From the IMG/VR virus record IMGVR_UViG_3300047509_000125, positions 1 to 64,000 of that record: DNA of 64,000 nt, one strand, 5' to 3'. Position 1 is the first letter of the stretch. Every line of letters starts with the position of its first letter. The notes beneath the pieces are model-generated. The model was not told where the DNA came from, did no database searches, and saw nothing but the letters and a program-made list of their open reading frames with translations. The position numbers were made by a program, and so were the translations under genes. Shown in pieces: positions 35,001-45,269 of the stretch. Origin of the DNA: a virus.

Positions 35001-37275
35001 CACGACTCATGCGCCATCGAAAAACGCGGTTCGGGATAAGATTGAGTCTTTGGCGTTTGTCAATTCCGTCACGACCGTCAACGGTATCAGCGGCACAAAC
35101 ACGGCTGGCGCCCTGACTCTCTCGCTTGGGGCGATTACACCGACGAGTATAACAACTGACGGCGAGGCTTCGGCAGCAGCGCAAGCTACAGGCGGTGCAG
35201 GCACAGAGGGGAGTCCGTATACTTCATCCGATAACACTGGTGGGATTCAGACTGCGGTTAATAACCTAGCTGCGCTTCGAGGTGGTCTGGTCAATCTCGG
35301 AGCTTCACGTTTCAACGTGACAGCCGCCGACGGCGTTAGAGTCACAACTCCTGCGATCACGATAGCAGGTAAAGCCACTGCATTCAACGTTGACCCGAAC
35401 GGAGTAGCTGAAGGCATCAACGGACCGAAGATCAAGTCTACAACTCACGGCATTCGTTTTGGGTTGGCGGCTAATAAGCTAGGCGGATTGGGTGCTCGTG
35501 ACCTGTATCTTTATGGCCCGTCAAAAAGCACGACCAAAGACGGAATCACGGTAGATCAGAACGTTGACCAGATTCGATTTAGCAACCTCCAGATCACGAA
35601 TTTTCAGTATGGTTTTGATTTCAGTGCTTCGCAAACCGATGCCGGATATATAACGGACAGTAGTGTGCTTGGGTGTGGGGAAGCGATACACGCGCCGGGC
35701 GACGTTTCTTACCTCAAGGTTGCGAATTGCGAGTTTAGCGACAATGACCGGATTGGGATAAATATTTCAGGTTCAAATTGGGTGCGGCTCATCAACTGCA
35801 CGATCGTTCGCAACGCAGCCAACGCTGGACTTAGTAATTCTTCAAACGTCTATCTGGGCGCGAGTAACTCAGTAATTTCTGACTGTGTGATTAGAAACGC
35901 TGGTGCGTCGGAAACTGGCGGCGCAGCGAGCGTTGGTGATGGCATTATTCTACATGGCAATAATAACTTAGTCTCTGCGTGCCAGATTCTACTGAACGAC
36001 AAAGGAGCCGGAATACGAATCCAGGGTAATAACAACACAATCGCTGCCGGAAACAATTTCGCCGGGAACGCGACCGATATTATCCTCGATTCAGGAGCTT
36101 CTGGAAACGTTATATATGCAGCCTCGACCGTCAGCATTACCGACAATAGCGGCAACTCCACAAACCAGATTATTCGTTCGGGATTTAATGCCAGCACAGT
36201 GCCAAACCTACAGTTATGGCTAAGGTCTGATACACTCGCCCTAACTGATGGTGCCGCAGTTGCGTCTTGGGCTGATTCAAGTGGGAACGGAAACACCGCC
36301 GCTCAGGCAACGGGCGGTAGCCAGCCAATATTTAAAACTGCCCAAGTCAATGGCAGTCCGGTAGTCCGGTTCAACGGATCGAGTCAATTTCTAGCAACAT
36401 CGGGGAATCTTATCCAGGTTGGAACCGCAGATTTTGCGGTATTCCTTGCCGTAAAAGCCAGCGGGGACTCTGCTGCAAACCATACTGTAGTAGGAGATTT
36501 ACAGTCCGGTAGCCCGTTTGGTGGCTTTGTCTTAAAAACTAATATCGCAAGTGCTGGTGGCCCGAGTGAAACGGCCACTAGAGATACAACTAGCGGAAGT
36601 GACACGATAGACGCAGCTTCCGTGACTGGGTGGCAAATTTTAGAAGCGGTTAGGGTAAACGGTGTTCTTAAACTTTATCGAACAGGAGTAAGCATCGGGA
36701 CATCAGCTTCGACGCACACGATTAGCTCCGCAGCACCATTAGCAATCGGCAAAGACCGCACCGGCGGCAGTGAGTATTTCGACAGTGATCTAGCGGAGGT
36801 CTTGGTTTTCAATTCGACTATCACACCGCAACAGCGCAACACGGTCGAGCAATATTTGGCAACAAAATATGGATTGACCCTTCCTTCGATTGGTTCAACT
36901 CCGGTCATCGTATCGCGTGAACGCCTAATAGCACAGACTGGAGCGGTAACGGTTTCATCTTATCCGGTCGGTTCCTCGGATGGATCGTTTTATGTCTCTA
37001 TGAACATGAACGTAACTGCAGCAATAGCTGTTTCGACAAGCATGAACTGTGGTTACACGGACGAGACGAATACTGGCCGCGTAATGATTCTCCCAGTTAC
37101 CGGACTAGCTGGAACATACTTAGCCGGAGGTTTAGTGACAACGACCGGGCCATTTGAAAGTTCGGTTATGCACATTCGATGCAAGGCCGGAACTAATATC
37201 AATCTCACGATCGCGAGCGGAACCTTCACTTCAACCACGTTCAACGCTGAGGGTATTATTCAGCAGCTACAGTGA
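32020..37275 (+). CDS. Giant tail-fibre/spike protein with beta-helices and LamG-like domain
   Basis: The protein has 1751 residues from GTG 32020 (GTGA overlap), with a signal-peptide-like start (KIWRTWAFLLLTAGLLYS). Residues about 267-690 are a right-handed beta-helix of the pectate-lyase type. Residues 700-854 look like a lectin/CBM domain. A short linker has the fibre phrase PSKNAVRDKIESL, and 1070-1383 form a second beta-helix. Residues 1388-1625 are a LamG/concanavalin-like domain (LQLWLRSDTL...GLTLPS), and the last 120 residues a beta C-terminal tip. Beta-helices with such tips are usual in tailspikes that cut surface glycans. No catalytic residues could be assigned. Confidence 0.7.
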   Translation: MKIWRTWAFLLLTAGLLYSDPPPFPPAKPLTYSPDGTVLPTSVNGQPLKLPQGTEVFYLGSYVPINPIGGGGGDVASEQLNSSPNATVNWNGGKKFLRQTVALTQSVPGHLPPANSFVAGTIITYTDPVTADTLTYSVAWTPQGADTLNGGTTPYSFFFGGGTVQLETDGVSAWTSLPRHLSINQIQDTGNPLIKVAFDVSLMPTGVSIIPVTPNSPLGVFDDPGHDFVSIFKTADKFYRVAIGTGLNITGASPNYTLNATASAPASIASFMGTSTVRGMNNDVYIAIRTDGKPGTGTAEDPFDGSTAVKFDAIMDGVAAGTRVILQKNTIFLTNGVKWPDNSKGWTVKDSEYIQGNGATLKLATYPNSWDGVTANQKTAVVGNRYFEAPVNDVVIENITIDCNWGTIGQAGTIQSPWTNKAAMAAFIYGSNWHYIRCTHINSYGDITSGTECFALGGQVPDQTHNPGAVCDTPWIQDCVGLNPHGGYVDGFFIFGVDNTHLATNGRMTGCRTVGDFHPGCYHWAYVKDLEIANNLSNGGGGCYTDTGMTDGVRVIGNNLYCNELGIGMVQVDGVPQRRIWIENNRIRYASNTVYEGIAINATAGQGDDVMISHNKIGPRTDVEIPTGGQAAIDIANGITNVKIIQNEISRSAGFEIYAGTSQPNGYLVAHNIKPSGAPVSLVNNITNIPIDPMTGGGGVDNQFNRNSSLTGALRITGTYPGDIDRVIFYYFPSSYVIQAGDTFQYEVFSEESNARWYPSTWIRFTDVTDTGASVDQNGVANYQGDIPNYGRGRWYFRKTDMTPYVGKTIQRVIVGANSGASEVLTEYWRNVRIVDVNGKTAAMFYEDNGPIPSVHYVTSITNPSAVAVPPPLYSYDGTAGASATTGGATFKNGLYTSGSISAGSTIATDPIWAALGDTVYGTGASTGAKLSGNTTATRKFLRQTGNGSVSAAPAWDTLVAGDIPDLSATYEVVGTTAGLISDTAYNATTWDGDTTHAPSKNAVRDKIESLAFVNSVTTVNGISGTNTAGALTLSLGAITPTSITTDGEASAAAQATGGAGTEGSPYTSSDNTGGIQTAVNNLAALRGGLVNLGASRFNVTAADGVRVTTPAITIAGKATAFNVDPNGVAEGINGPKIKSTTHGIRFGLAANKLGGLGARDLYLYGPSKSTTKDGITVDQNVDQIRFSNLQITNFQYGFDFSASQTDAGYITDSSVLGCGEAIHAPGDVSYLKVANCEFSDNDRIGINISGSNWVRLINCTIVRNAANAGLSNSSNVYLGASNSVISDCVIRNAGASETGGAASVGDGIILHGNNNLVSACQILLNDKGAGIRIQGNNNTIAAGNNFAGNATDIILDSGASGNVIYAASTVSITDNSGNSTNQIIRSGFNASTVPNLQLWLRSDTLALTDGAAVASWADSSGNGNTAAQATGGSQPIFKTAQVNGSPVVRFNGSSQFLATSGNLIQVGTADFAVFLAVKASGDSAANHTVVGDLQSGSPFGGFVLKTNIASAGGPSETATRDTTSGSDTIDAASVTGWQILEAVRVNGVLKLYRTGVSIGTSASTHTISSAAPLAIGKDRTGGSEYFDSDLAEVLVFNSTITPQQRNTVEQYLATKYGLTLPSIGSTPVIVSRERLIAQTGAVTVSSYPVGSSDGSFYVSMNMNVTAAIAVSTSMNCGYTDETNTGRVMILPVTGLAGTYLAGGLVTTTGPFESSVMHIRCKAGTNINLTIASGTFTSTTFNAEGIIQQLQ

Positions 37276-40200
37276 TGATGCCCAACTCCTCGCACCCGAA
37301 AAGGCCCTGTGGAACCAAGTGTTTCGGTGACTTACATGAGCAATTCAAACGGAAATGGCCGGGCAAATTGAGAATATTTTGCCTAACCGTTTGTCTATCC
37401 TGGCTATTCGTTAGCCAGCTGTTTGGCGCGATTTATTATATTGACTCCGTAGGCGGCTCTGACGCGAACAACGGCACATCCCAGTCTACCCCCTGGGCGC
37501 ACGCGCCTGGCATGTCTAACTGGACGGGCTCACACGTCCCAGTGAGCGGCGACGTGTTTGATTTTAAGGGTGGGTCGAGTTGGGTAATCAGTTCGACGTG
37601 GAATATTTCGTGGTCTAACACGACATGGAAATCGGACTGGGGAACAGGTAGAGCGGTGTTTGATGGACAATTCGCCGTCGCCAGTGGCTTGGTAAACATT
37701 AGCGTATCAAACGTTACTTTCGGAAGTGGTCTTGACGTTGGTAAAATGACGTTCCCGGCCAACCCGAATTTTGGCATTGGAGTTGTACGCGCTTCTGGCA
37801 ACAGCCGAATTACTAACTGCATAATCCATGATTGGGCGTTTCAGTCGCAGTCTGACGCCCTCAATCAATCAGGAGGATGTGGCGGAACTTTTGCGACTTC
37901 TTTTGTCGATCACTGCGAATTTCATCAGTTGAACGCCGGGCAAATATCGGGGTCGGCAACCATAAATACGTTCAATAGTTCGTTTAACGACATTCACGAT
38001 ACCAATACCGCGTTTCAGGTGGGGTTTGTCTCAGGAGCAACCTTCAGATCCGATCACGATCACATCCATAACTGCCCTCGGTCGTGGAACCCTAGCGACC
38101 ACGCGAATGCCTACTCGATCTCATGTCCGACCGCGATAATCTCTAACGCTTGGGTCCATGACCTATCGTATAACAACGGACCGGTTAACCTTCAGGCCGG
38201 AACGGGTAGGCATACCACTATCTATAATTCCCTATTCTACAGGACTGGCGGAACGCTGAGTGGAACAGCCCAAAACATTGTCTATCAACGGTCACAGTCC
38301 TCGAACACGATCGACATTTATAACTGCACTTTCGTAGCTCCTGCTTGTGAGCCCGCCATTACCAACAATCCGTCGATCATTAGAACGGTCCAAGACACTG
38401 GCACGACACAGTTTGGCATCCTGACGATTCGTAATTGCCATTTTATCACTAACGGTGGAGGGACTGTCTCATTCGATTCCGGAACAACCCCACTTCAATA
38501 TTTTAACGACAACAACACCACGCAACCACTCGCTACCGCAAACGCGCAGGGTTACGTGCTTACCAATCTTTATCAGCCGAGTTCTGGCGGCGACACGATC
38601 AACCACGGTTCACAAACCTTCACTAACGGACCGGTCACAGACCTAACAACACTTTTCACTACCGACCGGCTTAGTGCTGCGCGCACGCCACCTTGGGACA
38701 CTGGTGCCTACGAGTTTGGCGGAATAATCACACCTACCCCTACACCAACTCCAAGCGGCACCCCGACGCCAACACCCACCCCAACCCCGACGCCTACCCC
38801 GACGCCGAGCCCTGGGATTGTTCATACCTATGGCGCTGGTTCCGGTGGCAGCGGAAGCGAGTTTGTTCCTAACGGAGCGGTTCAGGGTTTCTTTGAGGTT
38901 TGGGGAGGTGGTGCTGGCGGAGGCTACAGTAACACCGGATCGGTTGGACGCGGAGGTGGCGGCGGCGCCTACACATTCAAAGCGCTTCCCTTAACGTTTG
39001 GCGACTGGGGAAAGAACGTTCCTTGGGTTAAAGGGACTGCCGTATCGGGTGTGACTGGTGGCGCGAGTGTTCCCGGCACTGATGGCAATGATACTCTGAT
39101 TGACGCAAGTCTGCTTCACTGGGGCGCACAAGCCTCGGTATACGCACATGGCGGCGCCCACGGTTCGATTGCTACGAGTGGTGCGGGCGGCACTGGCGGA
39201 ATTGGTAGCGGCGGCGATTTCTCACTTGCGGGTGTCTCGGGCGATACGACTGGGCAAGGTGGCGCTGGAGCAAACGGTGGAGCCGGTGGTGGACTTCCAG
39301 ACACGGTTGGGAAAAACGGAACGAATCCCGGTGGCGGCGGCGGTGGCGGTTGGACAACTTCCGGCGCGGCGGGCGGTGGAGCGGCCGGACAGGTTCGTTA
39401 CACATGGAACTTTGTAGCGATCCCGACACCAACCCCCCCTCGGTTTACGACCGTCACGCATCAAGGCGAACAATGGTATATCAACGGCGTTGAAACATTT
39501 AACACGAACCCGAAACTAGCGGGCCTATTGCCTAACGTCCGAACGGTTAACGCTACGTTCGAAGACGCCACTAACGCTTTTTCTCTTACTTACCCGTCGC
39601 CGAGTCCAGCGTATGATCCAATCCGGCAAACCAACGAGTTCTGTAACGCTTTGCACAGTTGGAAACTTAAAGGCGTGCTCGCCGTCACTCTTAATATGCA
39701 AGGCGGCAATCCGGTTAACGGAACTTCACTGGTCTGGAGTAATAGCGCGTACAACTCGGATAGCAGTCTTAAACCCAATTACATGACGCGGGTCCAGCAA
39801 TGTATCGACAAACTGGATTCAGAAGGCATGGTTGCCATTCTCGGGTTGTTCTACGGACCACAAGCGACTTCGCTTACTTCAACTCAGATAACGAATGATC
39901 TGGTCTCAGCGGTGGATTGGGTAGTCGATCACGGTTACACCAACGTCATCATCGAAGTCGCTAACGAGATAAATCAGACGAATCCAGGTGGCTCACCGTG
40001 GTATCCCTCATTCATGTTGGAAGGCGGCAATCCCGGCATCGAATATTTTATGAACTTGGTCACAAGCGAATCGACCAGCCGCGGCCGGCGCCTCATGGTT
40101 ACGGAAGATATGACTGGCGGCAATTATCCGTCGGACGCGATGATCGCCGCGGAAGACTTGATTGTTTTGCATGGCAACAATCAAACCGCGCAATGGATCG

Positions 40201-42179
40201 TACAAGCCGTTGGCGCGATGCGAGCGAAGAACACGAACAAGCCTATCGTGTTCAATGAAGACAGCGACGGTGGCCCGGCATCGAGTCTATATCCCGGTTC
40301 AACTATTCCTAACTATCTTGCGGCAAGAGACAATGGCGCGTCGTGGGGGTTTCATCCCAATTACCTGAACGATTACATAACTGGTTTCCAAGGTCCGCCG
40401 ACAAATTGGGCCAACATCAATACCAGTTCGCCAACACCGACCAGCTCGCCTAAAGCTACCTGGTTCAACCAGCTCGCCGCTGACGTAGCCCTAACCCCGA
40501 CACCCACGCCAACAATCGGTCCATTCGTCAATGGCAGCTTCGAATCTGATTACACCGGTTGGCAGACACATACCGGCAATCAGAACATCAACACTATCGC
40601 CAATTACCCGGTCACGGACGGCACTAAAGATGTCCAATTTAACGGTCAACAGCTTCCGGTAAACGGGGTTTTGTCCCAAACGTTTACGACTACGCCTACC
40701 CAGCCGCTAACCATGTGGTTCGATCTTGGCGTGTTCTCATTTAACGCCAGCAACCAAATGGGCTTGAACGTCAAAGTCGTTAGTAATAGTTCAACCCTGG
40801 TTAACCAAAATTTCACTAAGAACGGTGCGGGAAATGTCGGTGGCGTAACCGCTTGGAACACGAATCAATCGGTTAATTTCACGCCAGCCGGGGCCACTAC
40901 AACGGTCACGTTCACGGATGTATCGACCGCCACGACTAACATTGATGTCTTTCTGGATAACGTCCGCATTGGCACTCCAACCCCTACGCCTACCCCAACT
41001 CCCACTCCCACACCTACCCCGACCCCCACACCGACTCCAACGCCTACACCGACGCCAACCCCGACCCCAACACCTACGCCCACGCCAACCCCGACTCCAA
41101 CGCCGGCTGTAGTCACCTCGGCCGCTACCAACATTGGCGTAACTACTGCAACTCTTAACGGCGCAGTTAATCCCGAAGGCGCCGCTACAAATTATCTTTT
41201 CAATTACGGTCTAACTACGGGTTACGGATCGACCACGGCGACCAATAACGCCGGATCTGGAAATGCACCGCTGACTCAGAGTGTTGGTGTAACCGGGCTT
41301 TCACCAGCGACCGTCTATCACTACCAAATTTCAGCGACCAACGGAGGCGGAACAGCGTTAGGTGCCGATGTCAGTTTCACGACTTCGCCCACTCCCACGC
41401 CGACGCCAACGCCGACCGTGCCAGCGACGCCTACCCCGACGCCCACTCCGACCCCAGCAATCCTGAATATAACGACATCAACAATCAATTTCGGCACGGT
41501 TCTCGTTAACAGCACACCGGCTGACATAAATATGGTTGTCGCCAATACCGGATCAGTTTCAGGAAACCGCACACTGACAGCGTTGTCTGCTCCGTTTTCC
41601 TTGGTTAACGGTACCAACTACACGTTCAATGTCGGGAATACCAATGTGCCGATCCGGTTCCGGCCAACCTCGGCCAATAGCTATATGGCGACGGTAACGG
41701 TAGACAACAGTACCGCCGTAATTGAGGGCGTTGCGGTTACGCCTACGCCAACACCTACTCCAACACCCACGCCGACACCTACTCCGACACCCACGCCAAC
41801 ACCGACACCGACTCCCACGCCCACGCCGACCCCTACGCCAACTCCGACCCCGACGCCGACGCCGACGCCCACACCGACCCCCACGCCAACACCCCTTCCG
41901 GCGCTAACAATCGTTATTAACGAAGCCATCACGGTTGGACCGGTGCCGCTGCCAGTGACCTTTACCACTTCAGGTGTCGGGACTCCGACTACTTGGGCGT
42001 GGACTTTCGGCGATGGCGGGACTTCAACCTCGGCTTCGACTGTGAACCATAATTACACGAACCCCGGCACTTACCCCGTTACCCTGGCGGTGACTGACGC
42101 GAATGGCACACGCGCGACCGCCGCGGCGCAAGTGACTACGATGACCGCGCCATCGAAATCAATTATTATCGTGAAATGA
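37272..42179 (+). CDS. Giant multidomain exported glycosidase/adhesin with PT linkers
   Basis: The protein has 1635 residues from GTG 37272. Residues 34-53 are a membrane/signal anchor. A parallel beta-helix (54-480), a Gly-rich domain (515-714) and a GH5-like cellulase-fold domain (about 720-1073) follow. The last has N898-E899 (EVANEIN) as acid/base and E996 (VFNED) as probable nucleophile. Then come a DUF642-like sugar-binding module (1082-1234), a fibronectin-like module (1279-1372), a choice-of-anchor-D-like module (1396-1489) and a PKD domain (1542-1629), separated by Pro-Thr linkers. Likely attaches to and cuts a cell-surface polysaccharide. Linkers of this type are common in Verrucomicrobia-like proteomes. 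Confidence 0.65.
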   Translation: MMMPNSSHPKRPCGTKCFGDLHEQFKRKWPGKLRIFCLTVCLSWLFVSQLFGAIYYIDSVGGSDANNGTSQSTPWAHAPGMSNWTGSHVPVSGDVFDFKGGSSWVISSTWNISWSNTTWKSDWGTGRAVFDGQFAVASGLVNISVSNVTFGSGLDVGKMTFPANPNFGIGVVRASGNSRITNCIIHDWAFQSQSDALNQSGGCGGTFATSFVDHCEFHQLNAGQISGSATINTFNSSFNDIHDTNTAFQVGFVSGATFRSDHDHIHNCPRSWNPSDHANAYSISCPTAIISNAWVHDLSYNNGPVNLQAGTGRHTTIYNSLFYRTGGTLSGTAQNIVYQRSQSSNTIDIYNCTFVAPACEPAITNNPSIIRTVQDTGTTQFGILTIRNCHFITNGGGTVSFDSGTTPLQYFNDNNTTQPLATANAQGYVLTNLYQPSSGGDTINHGSQTFTNGPVTDLTTLFTTDRLSAARTPPWDTGAYEFGGIITPTPTPTPSGTPTPTPTPTPTPTPTPSPGIVHTYGAGSGGSGSEFVPNGAVQGFFEVWGGGAGGGYSNTGSVGRGGGGGAYTFKALPLTFGDWGKNVPWVKGTAVSGVTGGASVPGTDGNDTLIDASLLHWGAQASVYAHGGAHGSIATSGAGGTGGIGSGGDFSLAGVSGDTTGQGGAGANGGAGGGLPDTVGKNGTNPGGGGGGGWTTSGAAGGGAAGQVRYTWNFVAIPTPTPPRFTTVTHQGEQWYINGVETFNTNPKLAGLLPNVRTVNATFEDATNAFSLTYPSPSPAYDPIRQTNEFCNALHSWKLKGVLAVTLNMQGGNPVNGTSLVWSNSAYNSDSSLKPNYMTRVQQCIDKLDSEGMVAILGLFYGPQATSLTSTQITNDLVSAVDWVVDHGYTNVIIEVANEINQTNPGGSPWYPSFMLEGGNPGIEYFMNLVTSESTSRGRRLMVTEDMTGGNYPSDAMIAAEDLIVLHGNNQTAQWIVQAVGAMRAKNTNKPIVFNEDSDGGPASSLYPGSTIPNYLAARDNGASWGFHPNYLNDYITGFQGPPTNWANINTSSPTPTSSPKATWFNQLAADVALTPTPTPTIGPFVNGSFESDYTGWQTHTGNQNINTIANYPVTDGTKDVQFNGQQLPVNGVLSQTFTTTPTQPLTMWFDLGVFSFNASNQMGLNVKVVSNSSTLVNQNFTKNGAGNVGGVTAWNTNQSVNFTPAGATTTVTFTDVSTATTNIDVFLDNVRIGTPTPTPTPTPTPTPTPTPTPTPTPTPTPTPTPTPTPTPTPTPTPAVVTSAATNIGVTTATLNGAVNPEGAATNYLFNYGLTTGYGSTTATNNAGSGNAPLTQSVGVTGLSPATVYHYQISATNGGGTALGADVSFTTSPTPTPTPTPTVPATPTPTPTPTPAILNITTSTINFGTVLVNSTPADINMVVANTGSVSGNRTLTALSAPFSLVNGTNYTFNVGNTNVPIRFRPTSANSYMATVTVDNSTAVIEGVAVTPTPTPTPTPTPTPTPTPTPTPTPTPTPTPTPTPTPTPTPTPTPTPTPTPTPLPALTIVINEAITVGPVPLPVTFTTSGVGTPTTWAWTFGDGGTSTSASTVNHNYTNPGTYPVTLAVTDANGTRATAAAQVTTMTAPSKSIIIVK
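38730..38812. repeat. Pro-Thr codon tract
   Basis: About 83 bp of alternating CCN-ACN codons encoding the first PT linker in the giant exported protein; synonymous codons vary, so it is not an exact tandem repeat. A shorter tract is at 41388-41457. Confidence 0.8.
40974..41105. repeat. Long Pro-Thr codon tract
   Basis: About 130 bp of hexamer-like CCNACN repeats encoding a long PT linker before the fibronectin-like module. Such tracts recombine and vary in length between isolates. Confidence 0.85.
41738..41895. repeat. Longest Pro-Thr codon tract
   Basis: About 158 bp of CCNACN units encoding a PT linker of roughly 52 residues before the PKD domain. The unrelated antisense Val-Gly frame over it is an artefact. 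Confidence 0.85.
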
Positions 42180-42871
42180 AACTTCTACGCCTAATTAAAC
42201 GAAAGCTGGACGACTGGTTCGGGGAAGGTCAGCCGTCAGTAAAAGAAGTAATTGGTTCTTCTATCGGAGCATTCATCGCGGTAGGAATATTCGCGGCCGC
42301 GCTATTTTTTGTTCAGCTAGTCTTCGGCGAAGATTACCCCAAACCCGACCCGGTCATGTATGTGAAGGAGCGTGACAACAACATGACTCTCTACGTGGCG
42401 ATTATCGCTACCATCGTGTCTCCTTCAATCCTCGCGTTTTTCAACAATCGCGCCCGACGTAAAGAAAAACAGGCAGAATGGGAACGAGAGGACAAGGTTA
42501 AAAAGCAAGAGAGAGAGGAAAGGGCGGCAGCAGCCTCAGCAATAGCAACAGCGGCAGAGCTAGTGAAAAAGACCTTAGCGGCAAACGAACTAGCGACCAA
42601 GAACACGTTAGCCGGAATCGTTGATACCGGAAACAAGGTCCACATCCTAACCAATAACAATATGGAGATCAGCTTGACAAACACGGTCGAGTCACGAAGA
42701 GCGGGCTTGGTTTCTTTACAGCGGATAGCCAAATTAACAAAAGACCCAGTGGACTCAGAACTTGCTCGGTTAGGAGATGTGGCGCTGAAAGATGCAGAGA
42801 AAAAGCTTGAGGAGCACAGAAAGAAACAAGCCAAGGTGGATTCAATGCCCCACCCCCCTATAGTGGAATAG
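42176..42871 (+). CDS. Membrane-anchored coiled-coil protein
   Basis: A 231-residue protein. Two membrane helices (about 27-49, GAFIAVGIFAAALFFVQLVF; and 71-88, LYVAIIATIVSPSILAFF) precede a long charged coiled coil (EWEREDKVKKQEREERAAAA) and an Ala/Glu-rich end. Phage genes of this type lie among lysis genes. A spanin-like or holin-accessory function is possible but not proven. Confidence 0.55.
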   Translation: MKLLRLIKRKLDDWFGEGQPSVKEVIGSSIGAFIAVGIFAAALFFVQLVFGEDYPKPDPVMYVKERDNNMTLYVAIIATIVSPSILAFFNNRARRKEKQAEWEREDKVKKQEREERAAAASAIATAAELVKKTLAANELATKNTLAGIVDTGNKVHILTNNNMEISLTNTVESRRAGLVSLQRIAKLTKDPVDSELARLGDVALKDAEKKLEEHRKKQAKVDSMPHPPIVE

Positions 42872-42910
42872 CTTGACAAAGATGAAAAGAGTCCGACACG
42901 CTCATTGGCC

Positions 42911-43144
42911 ATGAAGCTCCTGATTCTACAGGGGGCACTTTTCACGATTATAGGTGCCCTTACCCCGGTAGTGACAACGTTAGGCAGCGACAGCCCGATA
43001 ACTCAGCGCACGATCGTAGTTATAGTCGTGGGAGGCATCTTGTCCGGCTGTAATAGTCTCAAAAGTTTTTTGAGCACTACATACGGAGATTCGCAGGCTA
43101 ATCCCCGGAATCAACATCCGCCAGAGCCGCCAAAGTGGCCATGA
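42911..43144 (+). CDS. Holin-like small membrane protein
   Basis: The protein has 77 residues from ATG 42911. Two hydrophobic helices (LLILQGALFTIIGALTPVV; TIVVIVVGGILSGCNSL) lie close together, then a polar tail with many Pro. The two-helix layout is that of class II holins, which release the endolysin. No antiholin start was found. The GIY-YIG gene follows by ATGA overlap. Confidence 0.55.
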   Translation: MKLLILQGALFTIIGALTPVVTTLGSDSPITQRTIVVIVVGGILSGCNSLKSFLSTTYGDSQANPRNQHPPEPPKWP

Positions 43145-43821
43145 CAGCTTGCGTTTATAGTATTCTGAATCTGCTTAACGGTCATCGTTATATCGGCAGC
43201 GCCAAAAACTTCAGGAAGCGAAAATGGGCACATACCTCCATGTTGAATTGCGGCACGCATCCGAATATCAAGCTTCAGCGCGCATGGAGAAAGTACGGCT
43301 CATCCGCATTTCGGTTCGTTGTCCTAAGTGTAATTCGGTGCATGGACAATCTCCTAGAATCGGAGCAGGCATGGCTGGACGGATACGATCCTGAATATAA
43401 CATCGCCAAGTCCTCTACGGCGCCAATGCGAGGCAGATTGCATAGCGAAGACACGAAACTCCGAATAAGCCTGTTCTGGAGGGGTAAGACGCGTTCCAAA
43501 GAAACTCGCCGGAAAATGAGCGAGGCTAATCTAGGTAAGGTTTATTCGTCGGAAACACTCGCCCGAATGAGTGCTGCGCAAAAAGGCAAGAAACAATCGC
43601 CAGAGTTGATAGAGAAGAAGCGCCAAGGAAATTTGCGGTATTGGAAGGATCACAAACATTCTCGATTATCTCTAACCTGCAAAAATCCGAAGTGCGGAAA
43701 AGTGTTCGAACGCCTGCCTTGTCAATTAACTCACCCTAACTCCGGTAGCTTCTGTTCTGTTTCGTGCCGAGGCCAAGTGATTGGCTGTCGGCCTTGGCAG
43801 AAAGTTCAAATAGAAAACTAA
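43141..43821 (+). CDS. Free-standing GIY-YIG homing endonuclease with NUMOD3 motifs
   Basis: The protein has 226 residues from ATG 43141. The GIY-YIG core is visible (VYSILN at 5-10, YIGSA at 18-22, R25 and a downstream Glu in LLESEQAW). Three tandem NUMOD3-like DNA-binding repeats follow (HSEDTKLRISL, RSKETRRKMSE, SSETLARMSA), then a Cys4 zinc motif (CKNPKC...FCSVSC). Such genes spread by cutting an allele that lacks them. It lies between a holin-like and a papain-like gene, so it is an insertion in a lysis/surface region. Confidence 0.8.
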   Translation: MTACVYSILNLLNGHRYIGSAKNFRKRKWAHTSMLNCGTHPNIKLQRAWRKYGSSAFRFVVLSVIRCMDNLLESEQAWLDGYDPEYNIAKSSTAPMRGRLHSEDTKLRISLFWRGKTRSKETRRKMSEANLGKVYSSETLARMSAAQKGKKQSPELIEKKRQGNLRYWKDHKHSRLSLTCKNPKCGKVFERLPCQLTHPNSGSFCSVSCRGQVIGCRPWQKVQIEN

Positions 43822-43827
43822 TCCCTA

Positions 43828-44601
43828 ATGCAATACAAATTCGGTCTAATCCCATACAAGCCTCGCCTAACCGATCTCCAGTTCGGCAAGTATAGAACTG
43901 CTGCGCCCCTGGCCCCTCATCCATTGCAATTCGGACACGAATCGTTAGTCGCCGATTGGGGAATGAACGGCAACGATCAATACGGTTGTTGTGCCCCAGC
44001 CGGTGCCGGACACCAGACCATGCTCAACACGGCGATTGGTGGACATCCCGCCATCGTTACAACCGAAAACACGCTGGCGGATTATGGGGCGATTACGGGT
44101 TTTTCGCCCGATGATCCAGCCAGCGATCAAGGAACCGACCCCCACGAGCTTTTCAAATACTGGCAGACCACCGGCATGGTGGACTCCGCTGGCAACAGAC
44201 ATAAAATCCTAGCCTATTTATTCTCCGATCCGACTAACTACGACCAATTCTTGGAAGCAATCTATCTGTTTGGTTCAGTTGGACTCGCGATTGCCGTTCC
44301 GCAGTCAGCGATGGATCAGTTTAATGCAGGACAACCCTGGCACGTTGTTCCAGGCTGGCATTGGCAGGGCCGACAGATAATTGGTTATCATTACGTGCCC
44401 GCAGTAGCAGACCGTGCTACCCCGGTCGTGATAACGTGGGGAAAAACGCAAGGTTTAACCGTCGATTTCTTCCGCAAATACGTCCAGATGGTCGCCGTTC
44501 CACTATCAACAGAAATACTCACGTCAGGAATCAGCCTTGAAGGTTTTAACATCAGTCAGCTACAATCAGACCTCAACGACCTACAACAACAGCCAGCATG
44601 A
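43828..44601 (+). CDS. Papain-like cysteine peptidase family protein
   Basis: A 257-residue protein. NDQYGCCAPAGAGHQ at 49-63 holds the likely catalytic Cys (C54 or C55). The later IIGYHYVPAV and VITWGKTQG supply the His and the Asn/Trp-type segment. The motif order fits the papain-like/C39 superfamily seen in many phage lysis and surface genes. It could cut peptidoglycan peptides (endolysin) or host proteins. No export signal or wall-binding domain is visible. Overlaps the next gene by ATGA. Confidence 0.55.
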   Translation: MQYKFGLIPYKPRLTDLQFGKYRTAAPLAPHPLQFGHESLVADWGMNGNDQYGCCAPAGAGHQTMLNTAIGGHPAIVTTENTLADYGAITGFSPDDPASDQGTDPHELFKYWQTTGMVDSAGNRHKILAYLFSDPTNYDQFLEAIYLFGSVGLAIAVPQSAMDQFNAGQPWHVVPGWHWQGRQIIGYHYVPAVADRATPVVITWGKTQGLTVDFFRKYVQMVAVPLSTEILTSGISLEGFNISQLQSDLNDLQQQPA

Positions 44602-45263
44602 AAACAATTCTCACATCCTTAATCTGCCTAACGGCATCACTCGCACTAGCTGGACCTGTTCTCGAACAGGCCCCGGCGCCAACTCCAGCCGCCTACTTCA
44701 AAGCTGGCGAGTTTGATTTCAACCTTGGCGGTCTCGGATCATATACCCAGACCGATTACAAGAACGATCGCTACTTTGGCCTCGACCACGCATTCGGCGG
44801 AACGCTCAACGCTCTTTACTACCCCTGGCTCAACTTCGGTGGTGGCATTTCGTTCAGCGGTTACGACGCGCGCAATTCCAATTCAATCCAGACCGGGTTC
44901 CTTGGGCAGAAACTACCCGGTGCATTACTCGCAACCGGGACTAGCGGATTTGTCGGCGACGTTTTGGTTAGGTTAGTAGCACGGTACCCCATTGGTCAGA
45001 TCGCGCCGTACGCCTTCCTCAGCGGCGGCGCGATCTTCAATGGCGGAAACTCAACCGTCACTACTCCGAGCGGCACGATTGGTAAAAAGGTAGAAGCCAA
45101 CCTAATATCGCACGACGTAAAGATGCTTGGGGAAGCTGGAGCCGGGGTTGAATACCGGTTTACGCCTAACTTTGGAGCGTTCGCCGAGGGCGCGTTCGAT
45201 AAGATCGACCGGCCGCAATCCAATTTCTGGTCAATCCGTAGCGGCTTAACCGTCGCGTTTTAA
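44598..45263 (+). CDS. Outer-membrane beta-barrel protein
   Basis: A 221-residue protein with a Sec signal peptide (MKTILTSLICLTASLALAG) and repeated amphipathic strands. It ends with a C-terminal Phe (SGLTVAF), the Bam signature of outer-membrane proteins. The family is that of small eight-stranded barrels (OmpW/OmpA-like size). Its presence tells us the host has an outer membrane. In phages such proteins (for example lambda Lom) alter the host surface or block other phages. The function here is inferred from type. Confidence 0.7.
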   Translation: MKTILTSLICLTASLALAGPVLEQAPAPTPAAYFKAGEFDFNLGGLGSYTQTDYKNDRYFGLDHAFGGTLNALYYPWLNFGGGISFSGYDARNSNSIQTGFLGQKLPGALLATGTSGFVGDVLVRLVARYPIGQIAPYAFLSGGAIFNGGNSTVTTPSGTIGKKVEANLISHDVKMLGEAGAGVEYRFTPNFGAFAEGAFDKIDRPQSNFWSIRSGLTVAF

Positions 45264-45269
45264 ACTTCA

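Noticed and set aside
40865-41134. Leftward Val-Gly repeat frames over the PT-linker DNA (also near 41321 and 41681)
   Set aside because: They are the antisense of Pro-Thr codons. The rightward 1635-residue frame explains the sequence.
42873-42901. Promoter before the holin-like gene
   Set aside because: TTGACA is present at 42873, but no acceptable -10 follows at 16-18 nt.
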